Origin: Microbacteriaceae bacterium
GTDB lineage: Bacteria > Actinomycetota > Actinomycetes > Actinomycetales > Microbacteriaceae
Assembly (NCBI GenBank): GCA_012511645.1
Contig: JAAZFP010000267.1
Location: forward strand, 1-17,066
Direction: 5' to 3'
DNA: 17,066 nt
Position numbers and translations under genes: made by a program. This document shows positions 7,005 through 13,459 of the stretch, one piece after another. The notes under the pieces are model-generated. The model saw only the letters and a program-made list of their open reading frames with translations. It was not told the DNA's origin and made no database searches. Each line of letters begins with the position of its first letter. The stretch's first letter is position 1.

Positions 7005-7688
7005 TCAGAGCAGGCGACGGCTGAGCGCCCAGGCGGTGAGCTCGTGCCGATTCGACAGCTGCAGTTTGCGCAGCACGTTCGACACGTGTGTCTCGATGGT
7101 TTTCACCGAGAGAAACAACTCTGCCGCGACCTCCTTGTAGGCATAGCCGCGGGCGATCATGCGCATCACCTCTTGTTCGCGGGCCGAAAGCCGGTCAAGT
7201 TCATCATCGGCTGCAGCGGTCTCACCGAGACCCGTGCCAAACGCGTCAAGCACAAACCCAGCAAGCCGCGGCGAGAACACCGCGTCGCCACCGTGCACTC
7301 GAAGCACCGCCTGGGTGACCTCAGCTCCCGATGAGGTCTTCGTGAGATAGCCGCGCGCACCCGCACGGATCACACTCACCACATCGTCGGTCGCGTCAGA
7401 GGCGCTGAGCGCAAGCGCCCGCGCTGCGGGCGTCTGTCCGAGCCGCTGACGCACCTCAGCACCGCCCCCACCCGCCCCTCCGGGCAGGTGCACATCGAGC
7501 AGCACCACGTCGGGGGCGGTGCTCGAGATCACGGTCACCGCATCGTCGACGGTCGCCGCTTCTCCCACGACCTCAAGTTCGGGCCCGAGCCCCGCTCGAA
7601 GCCCCGTGCGAAAGATCTGGTGATCGTCCACGATGACCACGCGAACCCGCTGTGGTGTGTTGCCGACTTGGGTCACGTCTTCAGTCAC
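7005..7688 (-). CDS. NarL/LuxR-family response regulator, PspC-type two-component system
   Basis: 227 residues. The receiver domain spans about 15-135, with acidic pocket Asp21/Asp22, phosphoacceptor Asp65 (VLLDVHLPGG), Ser95 in LSASD and Lys117 (GYLTK). A LuxR/NarL helix-turn-helix spans about 160-227 (LSAREQEVMRMIARG, then SVKTIETHVSNVLRKL). It should be phosphorylated by the histidine kinase encoded just upstream and activate envelope-stress genes, possibly the divergent PspC operon. The start is GTG at 7688: AGGAGG stands 6 nt upstream and the frame overlaps the kinase stop by 8 nt, so translation is coupled. The frame stays open back to 7841, but that extension lies inside the kinase gene and adds non-family residues. 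It resembles LiaR, VraR and EsrR. Confidence 0.93.
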   Translation of the reverse strand: MTEDVTQVGNTPQRVRVVIVDDHQIFRTGLRAGLGPELEVVGEAATVDDAVTVISSTAPDVVLLDVHLPGGAGGGGAEVRQRLGQTPAARALALSASDATDDVVSVIRAGARGYLTKTSSGAEVTQAVLRVHGGDAVFSPRLAGFVLDAFGTGLGETAAADDELDRLSAREQEVMRMIARGYAYKEVAAELFLSVKTIETHVSNVLRKLQLSNRHELTAWALSRRLL

Positions 7689-9219
7689 AGTGTGCCTCCT
7701 CGGCAGTGTGTGCTTGCGCCACTGGCGAATCAGCAAAGAACTCACCCGGTCGCACAGTGTCAGCTGGTTGTTCATCGAACGGCGTAACTGGTCGCATTTC
7801 GGCGGCGTGTTGGTCAGGATCATCGCGCTGAGCTGGCGCAAGCAGTGGCAGGGTCAGTCGCACTGAGGTTCCGACGCCAGCCGGGCCGGGCATCAGCCTC
7901 GCTTCACCGCCCGCGCGCTGCATGCGCCCCAGAATCGACTCGCGCACGCCCATGCGACCATCGGGCAGCGTCTCGATATCGAATCCGGGCCCGCGGTCGG
8001 TCACATCGACCGACACCTGTTGAGCGCCAACCTCGAGATACACCGTCACGTCACCACCTGCGTGCCGCGCCGCGTTCAACATTGCCTCGCGCGCGGCCGC
8101 GATGATCGGTTCAGGCACTGAGGCCACCGCGCCCACCGTCACGACTTCAAAGCGAACCGCGTGCACCGCTTCGAGCGCGGCAGCGTGCTGACGCAGGGTT
8201 TCACCCGCTGCGGCCTGATCCTGCGCGGAGGCGCCGTCGGCACCACGAAAAAGCCACTCGCGCAGGTCGCGCTCTTGCCCACGAGCAAGACGCGCCACCT
8301 CGCTGCCGGGCGCCGACCGCTGCTGGATCGCAGCCAGGGTTTGCAGCACCGAGTCATGCAGATGGGCCGCAATCGCTGAACGCTCGGCCTCACGCGCTCG
8401 CGCCGCGCGCTCCGCAATGAGTTCGCGGTTCAGCCGCAGTGCCCATGGCGCGAGCGCAAGCGCCACTCCCGCAAGCACCGCAAACGCCGCTCCGATCACC
8501 GTGAGCACGCTCGGTTGCCGCACGCTGATGAAGAACATCAGCACGCCGACCGCGACGAGCGCAAGCGCGCCGAGCACCCGGGGCAACACATTGCGGTCTG
8601 GCCGTTCACGGTCAGCCACCTGCCACCAGGTCAACCCGAGCCCAGCCAGCACCACGAGCCCGGGCAACAGCACTTCGAGGGGCAGCTGCACGCCGAGTTG
8701 CACCAAAACCATCGCGACACCTGCGACCAGCAGGCAGGCGCCGAGCAAGAGCTCAGCAATCGGCCAGCGTGCGGTGTTCCCCGCCCCGGTGCGCGTCGTC
8801 GTCCCGGTCGCCGCGGCCGCTGTTCTCGAGGTATGCGTCGCACCCGCACCCGCACCCGCACCCGCACCCGCTGAGCGTGCTCGATCCTCAGGAGTGTCCG
8901 GAATCTCCAGCACAACATCGGTCGTCTGCGCATCGGTAGGTGACACCGGCTGCTCTCCCCCACTCACACTAGGCGTGTCAGGCGCACCGGCCGGCTTCGT
9001 GAGGTTTGCGCGCATTGGCGCCACCTGGCCATCGCTCCCCATCGAGGTGAAGAGCCAGAGCCAGAGATACAAGAGTGCCCCAGCCCCACCCAACAGCGTC
9101 ATCGCAACGAACGCGACCCTCACCCACGACGTCCGCACCCCCAGATGATCGGCAAGCCCCGCGCACACACCCGCGAGCAGACGATGCTCGGCGCTGCGGC
9201 TGAGTGTGGTGGTGCTCAT
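7681..9219 (-). CDS. PspC-domain sensor histidine kinase (EsrS/LiaS-like)
   Basis: 512 residues. An N-terminal PspC domain (about 7-63; RLLAGVCAGLADHLGV and one membrane helix) is followed by a disordered linker (70-150) with an Ala-Gly run, then four membrane helices (about 153-262). The HisKA_3 dimerisation helix contains HLHDSVLQTL with phosphoacceptor His288. The HATPase domain shows N-box Asn382 (MLNAARHAGG) and G-box DRGPGFD (408-414), and an acidic tail of about 50 residues follows. It should sense cell-envelope stress and phosphorylate the adjacent NarL-type regulator. ATG 9219 gives the usual family N-terminus; TTG 9231 would add four residues, and neither has a clear ribosome-binding site. 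The gene is divergent from the PspC/toastrack gene, as expected for LiaFSR/EsrISR-like systems. Confidence 0.92.
   Translation of the reverse strand: MSTTTLSRSAEHRLLAGVCAGLADHLGVRTSWVRVAFVAMTLLGGAGALLYLWLWLFTSMGSDGQVAPMRANLTKPAGAPDTPSVSGGEQPVSPTDAQTTDVVLEIPDTPEDRARSAGAGAGAGAGATHTSRTAAAATGTTTRTGAGNTARWPIAELLLGACLLVAGVAMVLVQLGVQLPLEVLLPGLVVLAGLGLTWWQVADRERPDRNVLPRVLGALALVAVGVLMFFISVRQPSVLTVIGAAFAVLAGVALALAPWALRLNRELIAERAARAREAERSAIAAHLHDSVLQTLAAIQQRSAPGSEVARLARGQERDLREWLFRGADGASAQDQAAAGETLRQHAAALEAVHAVRFEVVTVGAVASVPEPIIAAAREAMLNAARHAGGDVTVYLEVGAQQVSVDVTDRGPGFDIETLPDGRMGVRESILGRMQRAGGEARLMPGPAGVGTSVRLTLPLLAPAQRDDPDQHAAEMRPVTPFDEQPADTVRPGEFFADSPVAQAHTAEEAHCD
7695..7700 (-). promoter_or_regulatory. 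Ribosome-binding site fixing the response-regulator start
   Basis: AGGAGG on the minus strand, 6 nt before GTG 7688, inside the last codons of the kinase gene. It selects the 227-residue start over the longer open frame. Confidence 0.85.
8841..8870. repeat. Hexanucleotide tandem repeat (CACCCG)x5 within the kinase gene
   Basis: Five perfect copies of CACCCG encode an alternating Ala-Gly run (residues about 117-126) in the cytoplasmic linker between the PspC domain and the transmembrane module. Copy-number change would alter linker length by two residues per unit without a frameshift. Confidence 0.9.
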
Positions 9220-9271
9220 GACTCTATCCAAGCACCTGGCAGGTTCGCCCGCAGCGGCAATCCACAGAAAT

Positions 9272-9305
9272 CAGGGATCCCTCAGGGCGATCCCCGATGG
9301 CCCTG
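9272..9305. promoter_or_regulatory. Candidate operator in the divergent PspC promoter region
   Basis: A perfect 10-bp palindrome AGGGATCCCT (9273-9282) lies within CAGGGATCCC (9272-9281). A second copy with two extra bases, CAGGGCGATCCC, follows at 9283-9294, and an inverted CCCTG is at 9301-9305. It lies between the divergent kinase and PspC genes, where LiaR/EsrR-type regulators bind in related systems. A weak -10-like CAGACT (9321-9326) ends 7 nt before the PspC start. That a regulator binds here is inference. Confidence 0.45.
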
Positions 9306-9333
9306 GCAACCCGCAGCGAACAGACTTGGTGAC

Positions 9334-10932
9334 ATGAACGATTCAGATACTTCGAACCACGACACAGCCGGGTCACACCACCACGGTGAATCTGCGGGTC
9401 GCACCGAGACCAGCGGGGAGAGCCACCACACCCAGCAGAACCCACTCGGCGCGCTCGACCGGTTCTTTGCGTGGTTGCGCGGACTCGGCATCGTGCGCGG
9501 CAATGACCGTTGGTTTGCCGGCGTAGCCGGCGGAATCGCAGCAAAGGCGGGCATTGACCCGATCATCGTGCGCGGCGTGTTTGTCGTGCTCGCGGTGCTC
9601 GGGGGCCCCGGCATCCTGCTGTATCTCGCGGCATGGGTACTCTTGCCAGATGCCGAGGGCAGAATTCATTTCGAGGATCTCGTGCGCGGCCGGGCCTCTG
9701 CCGCCGTCATCACGGTGGCAGTCATCCTCGCGGTCGTGGTCGTGCTGCCCCTGCTGTTCTGGGTGCTGCGCTCCGTCGTGTTCACCCCGTTCGGTCTCGA
9801 ATTTTGGGGTGGGTTTCCGACTTGGATGCAGGTGACACTCGGCGTGCTCTGGTGGGGCCTCATCGTGCCAGGGCTCATCATTTGGCTGATCTATTGGTTC
9901 GCGAGCGGTGCCTCGCGCCGGGATGGTGATCGCGCCGCACATCGACAGTCGTTTGCCGACCAGGCAACCAGTTGGGGCGAACAAGCTGGCGCCTGGGGAC
10001 AGCAGGCCGGTGAGAAGGCCGGCGCCTGGGGCGAAGAGGTTGGACGCAAGGCCGGTGCGTGGGGCGAGCAGGTTGGACAGAAGGCCAGCGATCAGGCGAA
10101 CCAGGTGGGTCGCACCGATCAGGCCGCGGCCCACTCCCGGCCATCTGCTGCGTTCGTGCTGCTCAGCCTTGGGATAGGGCTCTTCGCAGCCGCGGGTGCT
10201 GCCGTCATGTCGATTGCCGCAGAGTTCTCACCAGAGACCACCCTCACCGTCAGCCTCATTGCGGGTGTGGCGACGCTTGCGGTAGCAATGATCGTTGCCG
10301 GCATTCGCGGCACCGACAGCGGATGGGTCGGCTTTATCGCATTCTGCGGAGTCATCGCACTGCTCTTCGCGCCGCTGAGCACCGTACTTCCACAGCAGAC
10401 TGAGGTGGTTCCCCTCGGCAACGCCACACTTGTCGCAGAAGCAGGCGATGCAGACCGGGCCGTGCTTACGGTGTTTGGTAACACGACAATTGATTTGAGC
10501 GCTCTCAGCCAGAGCGCGCAGCCGCGATCCATCGACGTCTGGATGCTGGCCGGCAACGCCACCGTGGTCCTGCCAAACACTGCACCCACGGTCGTGACCG
10601 TCAACATGCTTGGGGGCAATGTGCGAGACGAGCGCATTGGCAGCGAAGACCGCCGTCAGGGTGGCGCGTTCCTGGCTCGCACCGTTACCCAAAACGCGGC
10701 GGGCCTCAGCTCCGACGAGGTGATCGAGGTACGCATCCGCTTGCTTGCGGGCAACGCCTACGTCGAAGGCGGGGCCCCAATTGGTTCCTTTGCTGAGACC
10801 GAGCGTGCAGAACTCGACGCCCTTGTGGAAGAACGCGAACGGCTCCAGCAGCAGGCGGCAGAGCGAGACACGCTCCAACAAGAGATTGACGCACTCACCA
10901 AAGAACTCGAAGCACTGGAGAACGCACGATGA
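9334..10932 (+). CDS. PspC/toastrack membrane protein with 11-residue amphipathic repeats
   Basis: 532 residues. A polar, His-rich N-terminus (1-38) is followed by a PspC domain (about 48-105; RWFAGVAGGIAAKAGIDP, ending LPDAEGR), two more membrane helices (121-150, 164-190), and a cytosolic or membrane-surface segment with 11-residue repeats (218-261). Three further membrane helices (about 270-349) lead to a toastrack (LiaF-like beta) domain at 355-480, with repeating VPLGNATL, VFGNTTIDLS, MLAGNATVVLP and LLAGNAYVEG units. A C-terminal coiled coil follows (487-532). It probably senses envelope damage and controls the neighbouring PspC-domain kinase, as LiaF controls LiaS (inference). I chose ATG 9334; an earlier in-frame ATG at 9145 lies inside the divergent kinase gene. 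The stop overlaps the next gene by ATGA. Confidence 0.9.
   Translation: MNDSDTSNHDTAGSHHHGESAGRTETSGESHHTQQNPLGALDRFFAWLRGLGIVRGNDRWFAGVAGGIAAKAGIDPIIVRGVFVVLAVLGGPGILLYLAAWVLLPDAEGRIHFEDLVRGRASAAVITVAVILAVVVVLPLLFWVLRSVVFTPFGLEFWGGFPTWMQVTLGVLWWGLIVPGLIIWLIYWFASGASRRDGDRAAHRQSFADQATSWGEQAGAWGQQAGEKAGAWGEEVGRKAGAWGEQVGQKASDQANQVGRTDQAAAHSRPSAAFVLLSLGIGLFAAAGAAVMSIAAEFSPETTLTVSLIAGVATLAVAMIVAGIRGTDSGWVGFIAFCGVIALLFAPLSTVLPQQTEVVPLGNATLVAEAGDADRAVLTVFGNTTIDLSALSQSAQPRSIDVWMLAGNATVVLPNTAPTVVTVNMLGGNVRDERIGSEDRRQGGAFLARTVTQNAAGLSSDEVIEVRIRLLAGNAYVEGGAPIGSFAETERAELDALVEERERLQQQAAERDTLQQEIDALTKELEALENAR
9985..10083 (+). repeat. 33-bp coding repeats (11-residue AGAWGxxxGxK units)
   Basis: Three consecutive 11-residue units, AGAWGQQAGEK, AGAWGEEVGRK and AGAWGEQVGQK, fill residues 218-250. 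A partial unit (ATSWGEQ, 211-217) precedes them and a degenerate unit (ASDQANQVGRT, 251-261) follows. An 11-residue period with one Trp and alternating charges per unit is the signature of an 11/3 amphipathic helix of the synuclein/apolipoprotein/LEA type, which lies on membrane surfaces. Confidence 0.85.
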
Positions 10933-11258
10933 ATACCGAAGCATCACAGCCACAGCCACAGCCAGCAGCATCGCAGCAACTGTATGCCGGCGCCTCACAG
11001 CAGCCGCAACAATCACAGCAGTGGCAACCACACATGGCACCCACCGGCGTTCAGCGTCCGCGGGTCGGCCCAATTTTCTGGGGCGTCGTATTTCTCGCGC
11101 TATGCGGTTTTATCGGGATGCAGCGCTTTGCGCCGGGAACGGTCGACGGCACCACCTTCGTGATCGCTGCCGTGTTTGTGCTTGCAGCGCTCATGCTGAC
11201 CATCGGCGTGGTCGTCATTCGCCGAGCCTCGCGTGACTCACGCTCACCTCAGAGGTGA
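10929..11258 (+). CDS. Small two-helix membrane protein with Gln/Pro-rich N-terminus
   Basis: 109 residues. Residues 1-45 are disordered and rich in Gln, Pro, Ala and Ser (QPQPQP, QQPQQSQQ). Membrane helices lie at about 47-64 and 76-97, with a short loop between them and a basic tail, so both ends are predicted cytoplasmic. I do not recognise a family. The start codon overlaps the stop of the PspC/toastrack gene (ATGA), so the two are co-translated and the product probably works with it, for example as an accessory subunit of the sensor complex (inference). No Cys pairs or catalytic motifs are visible. Confidence 0.8.
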   Translation: MNTEASQPQPQPAASQQLYAGASQQPQQSQQWQPHMAPTGVQRPRVGPIFWGVVFLALCGFIGMQRFAPGTVDGTTFVIAAVFVLAALMLTIGVVVIRRASRDSRSPQR

Positions 11259-11287
11259 ATGAGGGCGCACCTCAGTGGGCTTAGGTG
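11244..11287. repeat. Alternating CACCTC/GAGGTG cluster between convergent genes
   Basis: CACCTC (11245-11250), GAGGTG (11252-11257), CACCTC (11268-11273) and AGGTG (11283-11287) alternate in orientation across the ends of the small membrane protein gene and the PdtaS-like gene. Neighbouring copies can pair as alternative short hairpins, and 11244-11258 is a perfect odd palindrome. There is no U-tract, so a standard intrinsic terminator is not supported, but the cluster is the only structure available to separate the two convergent transcripts. Confidence 0.5.
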
Positions 11288-12819
11288 TGAATCCAGCGCA
11301 ACGGGAAGTCGATAAACACGCGGGTGCCACCGCGCACATCGGGGCCCCAATTGATTGACCCACCGAGCTCACCCTCGACGAGGGTGCGCACGATTTGCGT
11401 GCCGAGCCCGTCACCCACCGTGCCCCCGGGCAGGCCGGTACCCGTGTCAACCACTTCGACCGCGAGCCGCCGGTCGCTGCGCTCTGCCGTGATGATGACC
11501 TCACCCTCACGGCCTGCAAGGCCGTGCTCCACCGCGTTGGTCACAATCTCGGTGAGGGTCAGCGCCAGCGGGGTCGCATACTCGCTCGGGAGTTCACCAA
11601 AGTGCCCCTGCTTGTGCGGGTGCACCGTGGTGCCGTGCAGGCTAGCCACTTCTGCCGCGAGGCCAAGTACTCGGTCAAACACCACATCGAAGTCGACAAT
11701 CTGCGAGAGGCCCGTCGAAAGCGTGTCGTGCACCACCGCGATCGCGGCGACGCGGCGCATCGCTTGTCCGAGCACCTCTTTGGCCTCTTCACTGCGCGCG
11801 CGCCTCGCCTGCACACGCAGCAGCGAAGCCACCGTCTGCAGATTGTTCTTCACCCGATGGTGAATCTCGCGAATGGTGGCGTCCTTGGTGATCAGCTCTT
11901 GCTCCTGTTGACGCAGCCCCGTCACGTCGCGGGTGAGCACGATGCCACCAATGCGCTCATCGTCCCGAATCACCGGAATCGATCGCATGGTCATGATGCG
12001 ACCGTTCACCTCGATATCGGCGCGTTTTGCGACCCGGCCCTGAGCGATGAGCGGGAGCGACTCGTTCGTATCAAACTGCCCCTTCACCAAATCGCCAATG
12101 ACCTCAGAGAAGTTCTCACCTTCGAGCTCATCGCGGTAGTCAAGCAGGGTAAATGTCGATTGGGTGTTCGGGCTCGCGAAGCTCACCACTCCGTCGGTAT
12201 TGATGCGCACCAAACCGTCCGATGCCATCGGTGCCCCACGCTCACGGCCACGCGTCGTGCCGGGCGACGGAAAGAGACCCTGCTGAATCATCGCGAACAG
12301 GTCATCTGCGACCTCGCGAAACGCCTGTCCGATGCGCGTCGCATACTGCGGATCAGTGGGAGTCGTGTGCACGGTCAGCACCGCAAACGGAGCACTCGGC
12401 GCACCGACTGCGGTGATGACCCCGGTGTCGGTGTTGCGCGACGTTTCCGCTGCTGCAGCAAGCCCGTCGTCGCGCATGCTCACTGAAAACGCCGCAAGCT
12501 TCATCGCGTTTTCTTCGTACCAGACGGGAGCCCGGGAGCTCGCTGGTTTGCGGGTCTGCATTGTTTCGTCTGCAACCTCACGCCAGTCATCTCGCATGAA
12601 ATCACCAATGATGTCACGGTAGAACAGCGTGATCGCGCCGGCTGGCCTGCTGTGTGCGACCGCAAGATAATTGCCATCAATCGTGGGCACCCACAGCACC
12701 ACATCGCCGAGCGCCAGATCGGCAAGCAGCGGCCAATCCGGGGTGAGCAAGTCGAGCCAGGCGAGCTGATCCTCTGTGAGGTCAGCATATTTCTTCGCAA
12801 GATCACGCAGTGTAGACAC
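11281..12819 (-). CDS. pdtaS: PdtaS-like cytoplasmic sensor histidine kinase
   Basis: 512 residues, close to mycobacterial PdtaS (about 500), with no membrane helices. An N-terminal GAF-like sensor (about 1-185) is followed by a PAS domain (about 195-305; GLVRINTDGVVSFASPN). A HisKA_2 box EIHHRVKNNLQTVASLLR has the phosphoacceptor His at 320/321, most likely 321. The HATPase domain shows N-box TEIVTNAVEHG (423-433), DTGTGLPGG and a G2 box GDGLGTQIV. PdtaS phosphorylates PdtaR, an ANTAR-domain RNA-binding antiterminator; no PdtaR gene is in this window, so it would be encoded elsewhere. The start is GTG 12819, with TAAGCT 6 nt upstream and no ribosome-binding site (leaderless type). It is divergent from the Rv3235-family gene. 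Confidence 0.92.
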   Translation of the reverse strand: MSTLRDLAKKYADLTEDQLAWLDLLTPDWPLLADLALGDVVLWVPTIDGNYLAVAHSRPAGAITLFYRDIIGDFMRDDWREVADETMQTRKPASSRAPVWYEENAMKLAAFSVSMRDDGLAAAAETSRNTDTGVITAVGAPSAPFAVLTVHTTPTDPQYATRIGQAFREVADDLFAMIQQGLFPSPGTTRGRERGAPMASDGLVRINTDGVVSFASPNTQSTFTLLDYRDELEGENFSEVIGDLVKGQFDTNESLPLIAQGRVAKRADIEVNGRIMTMRSIPVIRDDERIGGIVLTRDVTGLRQQEQELITKDATIREIHHRVKNNLQTVASLLRVQARRARSEEAKEVLGQAMRRVAAIAVVHDTLSTGLSQIVDFDVVFDRVLGLAAEVASLHGTTVHPHKQGHFGELPSEYATPLALTLTEIVTNAVEHGLAGREGEVIITAERSDRRLAVEVVDTGTGLPGGTVGDGLGTQIVRTLVEGELGGSINWGPDVRGGTRVFIDFPLRWIHT

Positions 12820-12825
12820 GCTTTT

Positions 12826-12848
12826 AGCTTAGAGCCCGTGCGGGGCTC
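12826..12848 (-). promoter_or_regulatory. Leaderless pdtaS promoter with abutting palindrome
   Basis: The -10 box TAAGCT (12826-12831, minus) ends 6 nt before GTG 12819. Directly upstream is a perfect interrupted palindrome, GAGCCC and GGGCTC around a 5-nt centre (12832-12848). It is 17 bp long and fills the space where the spacer between -10 and -35 would lie. A repressor bound here would block RNA polymerase (inference). Confidence 0.5.
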
Positions 12849-12867
12849 CGAGGTGAAGCTGGCGCAC

Positions 12868-12887
12868 TTAGGGTGTTTTCTCCCTAA
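12868..12887. promoter_or_regulatory. Inverted repeat TTAGGG-N8-CCCTAA in the divergent spacer
   Basis: Perfect 6-bp arms TTAGGG and CCCTAA are separated by 8 nt (TGTTTTCT), giving a 20-bp element with centres about two helical turns from the pdtaS palindrome. It could be an operator for the pdtaS promoter, the Rv3235-family gene, or both. Confidence 0.45.
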
Positions 12888-13008
12888 CGATGAGCGCACA
12901 GTGTGGCGATCGTTCGGGCCCGAAATCATGTTGTGCCTGCACTTCGACTGGCTTACGGTGAGCGTGACACCATCACCACCGCGCGGGGGGGGCGCAACAC
13001 TGCGACGT

Positions 13009-13014
13009 AAGGAG
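13009..13014 (+). promoter_or_regulatory. Ribosome-binding site fixing the TTG start of the Rv3235-family gene
   Basis: AAGGAG lies 7 nt before TTG 13022. It is one of the best Shine-Dalgarno sequences in the window and justifies the rare TTG start. Confidence 0.85.
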
Positions 13015-13021
13015 CGCACCG

Positions 13022-13459
13022 TTGTCCAATACACCTTCGCGGCAGATGCCGCCTGATTTCCCTGCCCAGACACGGTCCAGGTTCGCAGCCATACGCGCCG
13101 CGAATGGCACCCTGTGGTCCATCCCCGATCCGTCCACACGATTCGTTCGCACGCTCGCCCTGCATGTGTTTGAAGCACTGCACTGCACCCGAAGTATCGC
13201 GCAGCTCAGTTCAGCGATCAGCGTCGCCGCGGCCCGCGATCTCGCGACACAGCGCGCCGTGCTGCGGGAGCGCGAGGCGATGTATCACGATGTTCGTCGC
13301 GAGGCTGCCATTCCGGGCAGGCTGCACCTCAGCCGCACCAACGAACGCTGCGCAGAGGCAGCAGTGGTGCTGCACATGAAGCAGCGGGCTTGTGTGCTCA
13401 CCTTCAGTTTTGAATGGGTGCACGGGCGCTGGCGCGCCTGCGAGATCTGGTTGCTCTAG
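13022..13459 (+). CDS. Rv3235-family protein (DUF6459-like)
   Basis: 145 residues starting at TTG 13022 behind AAGGAG. After a disordered N-terminus (1-35), the segment RFVRTLALHVFEALHCTRSIAQLSSAIS (40-67) matches the helix of the Rv3235-like family (pattern F...L...V.E.L...R...QL). A C-terminal beta-rich half (98-145) ends in VLTFSFEWVHGRWRACEIWLL, matching the family's RWRCT.L ending. The function is unknown; in many actinobacteria the gene lies near secA and, in Mycobacterium, not far from pdtaS. The last 4 nt overlap the end of rlmB on the opposite strand through a shared CTAG. No signal peptide or membrane helix is seen, so the product is probably cytoplasmic. Confidence 0.8.
   Translation: MSNTPSRQMPPDFPAQTRSRFAAIRAANGTLWSIPDPSTRFVRTLALHVFEALHCTRSIAQLSSAISVAAARDLATQRAVLREREAMYHDVRREAAIPGRLHLSRTNERCAEAAVVLHMKQRACVLTFSFEWVHGRWRACEIWLL

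Noticed and set aside
6996..7007. A terminator between pmt and the response regulator
   Set aside because: Only 6 nt separate the stops and no stem with a U-tract is visible nearby.
7689..7841. N-terminal extension of the response regulator frame
   Set aside because: It lies within the kinase coding sequence, and AGGAGG sits at the right distance from GTG 7688.
8841..8870. Possible CRISPR-like or mobile repeat
   Set aside because: It is a contiguous hexamer repeat in frame within a gene, with no spacers.
9145..9333. Upstream extension of the PspC/toastrack frame
   Set aside because: It runs through the divergent kinase gene and its promoter; ATG 9334 gives a normal polar N-terminus before the PspC domain.
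12820..13021. A WhiB gene expected beside pdtaS as in Mycobacterium
   Set aside because: No frame in the 202-bp spacer encodes the four-cysteine WhiB pattern.
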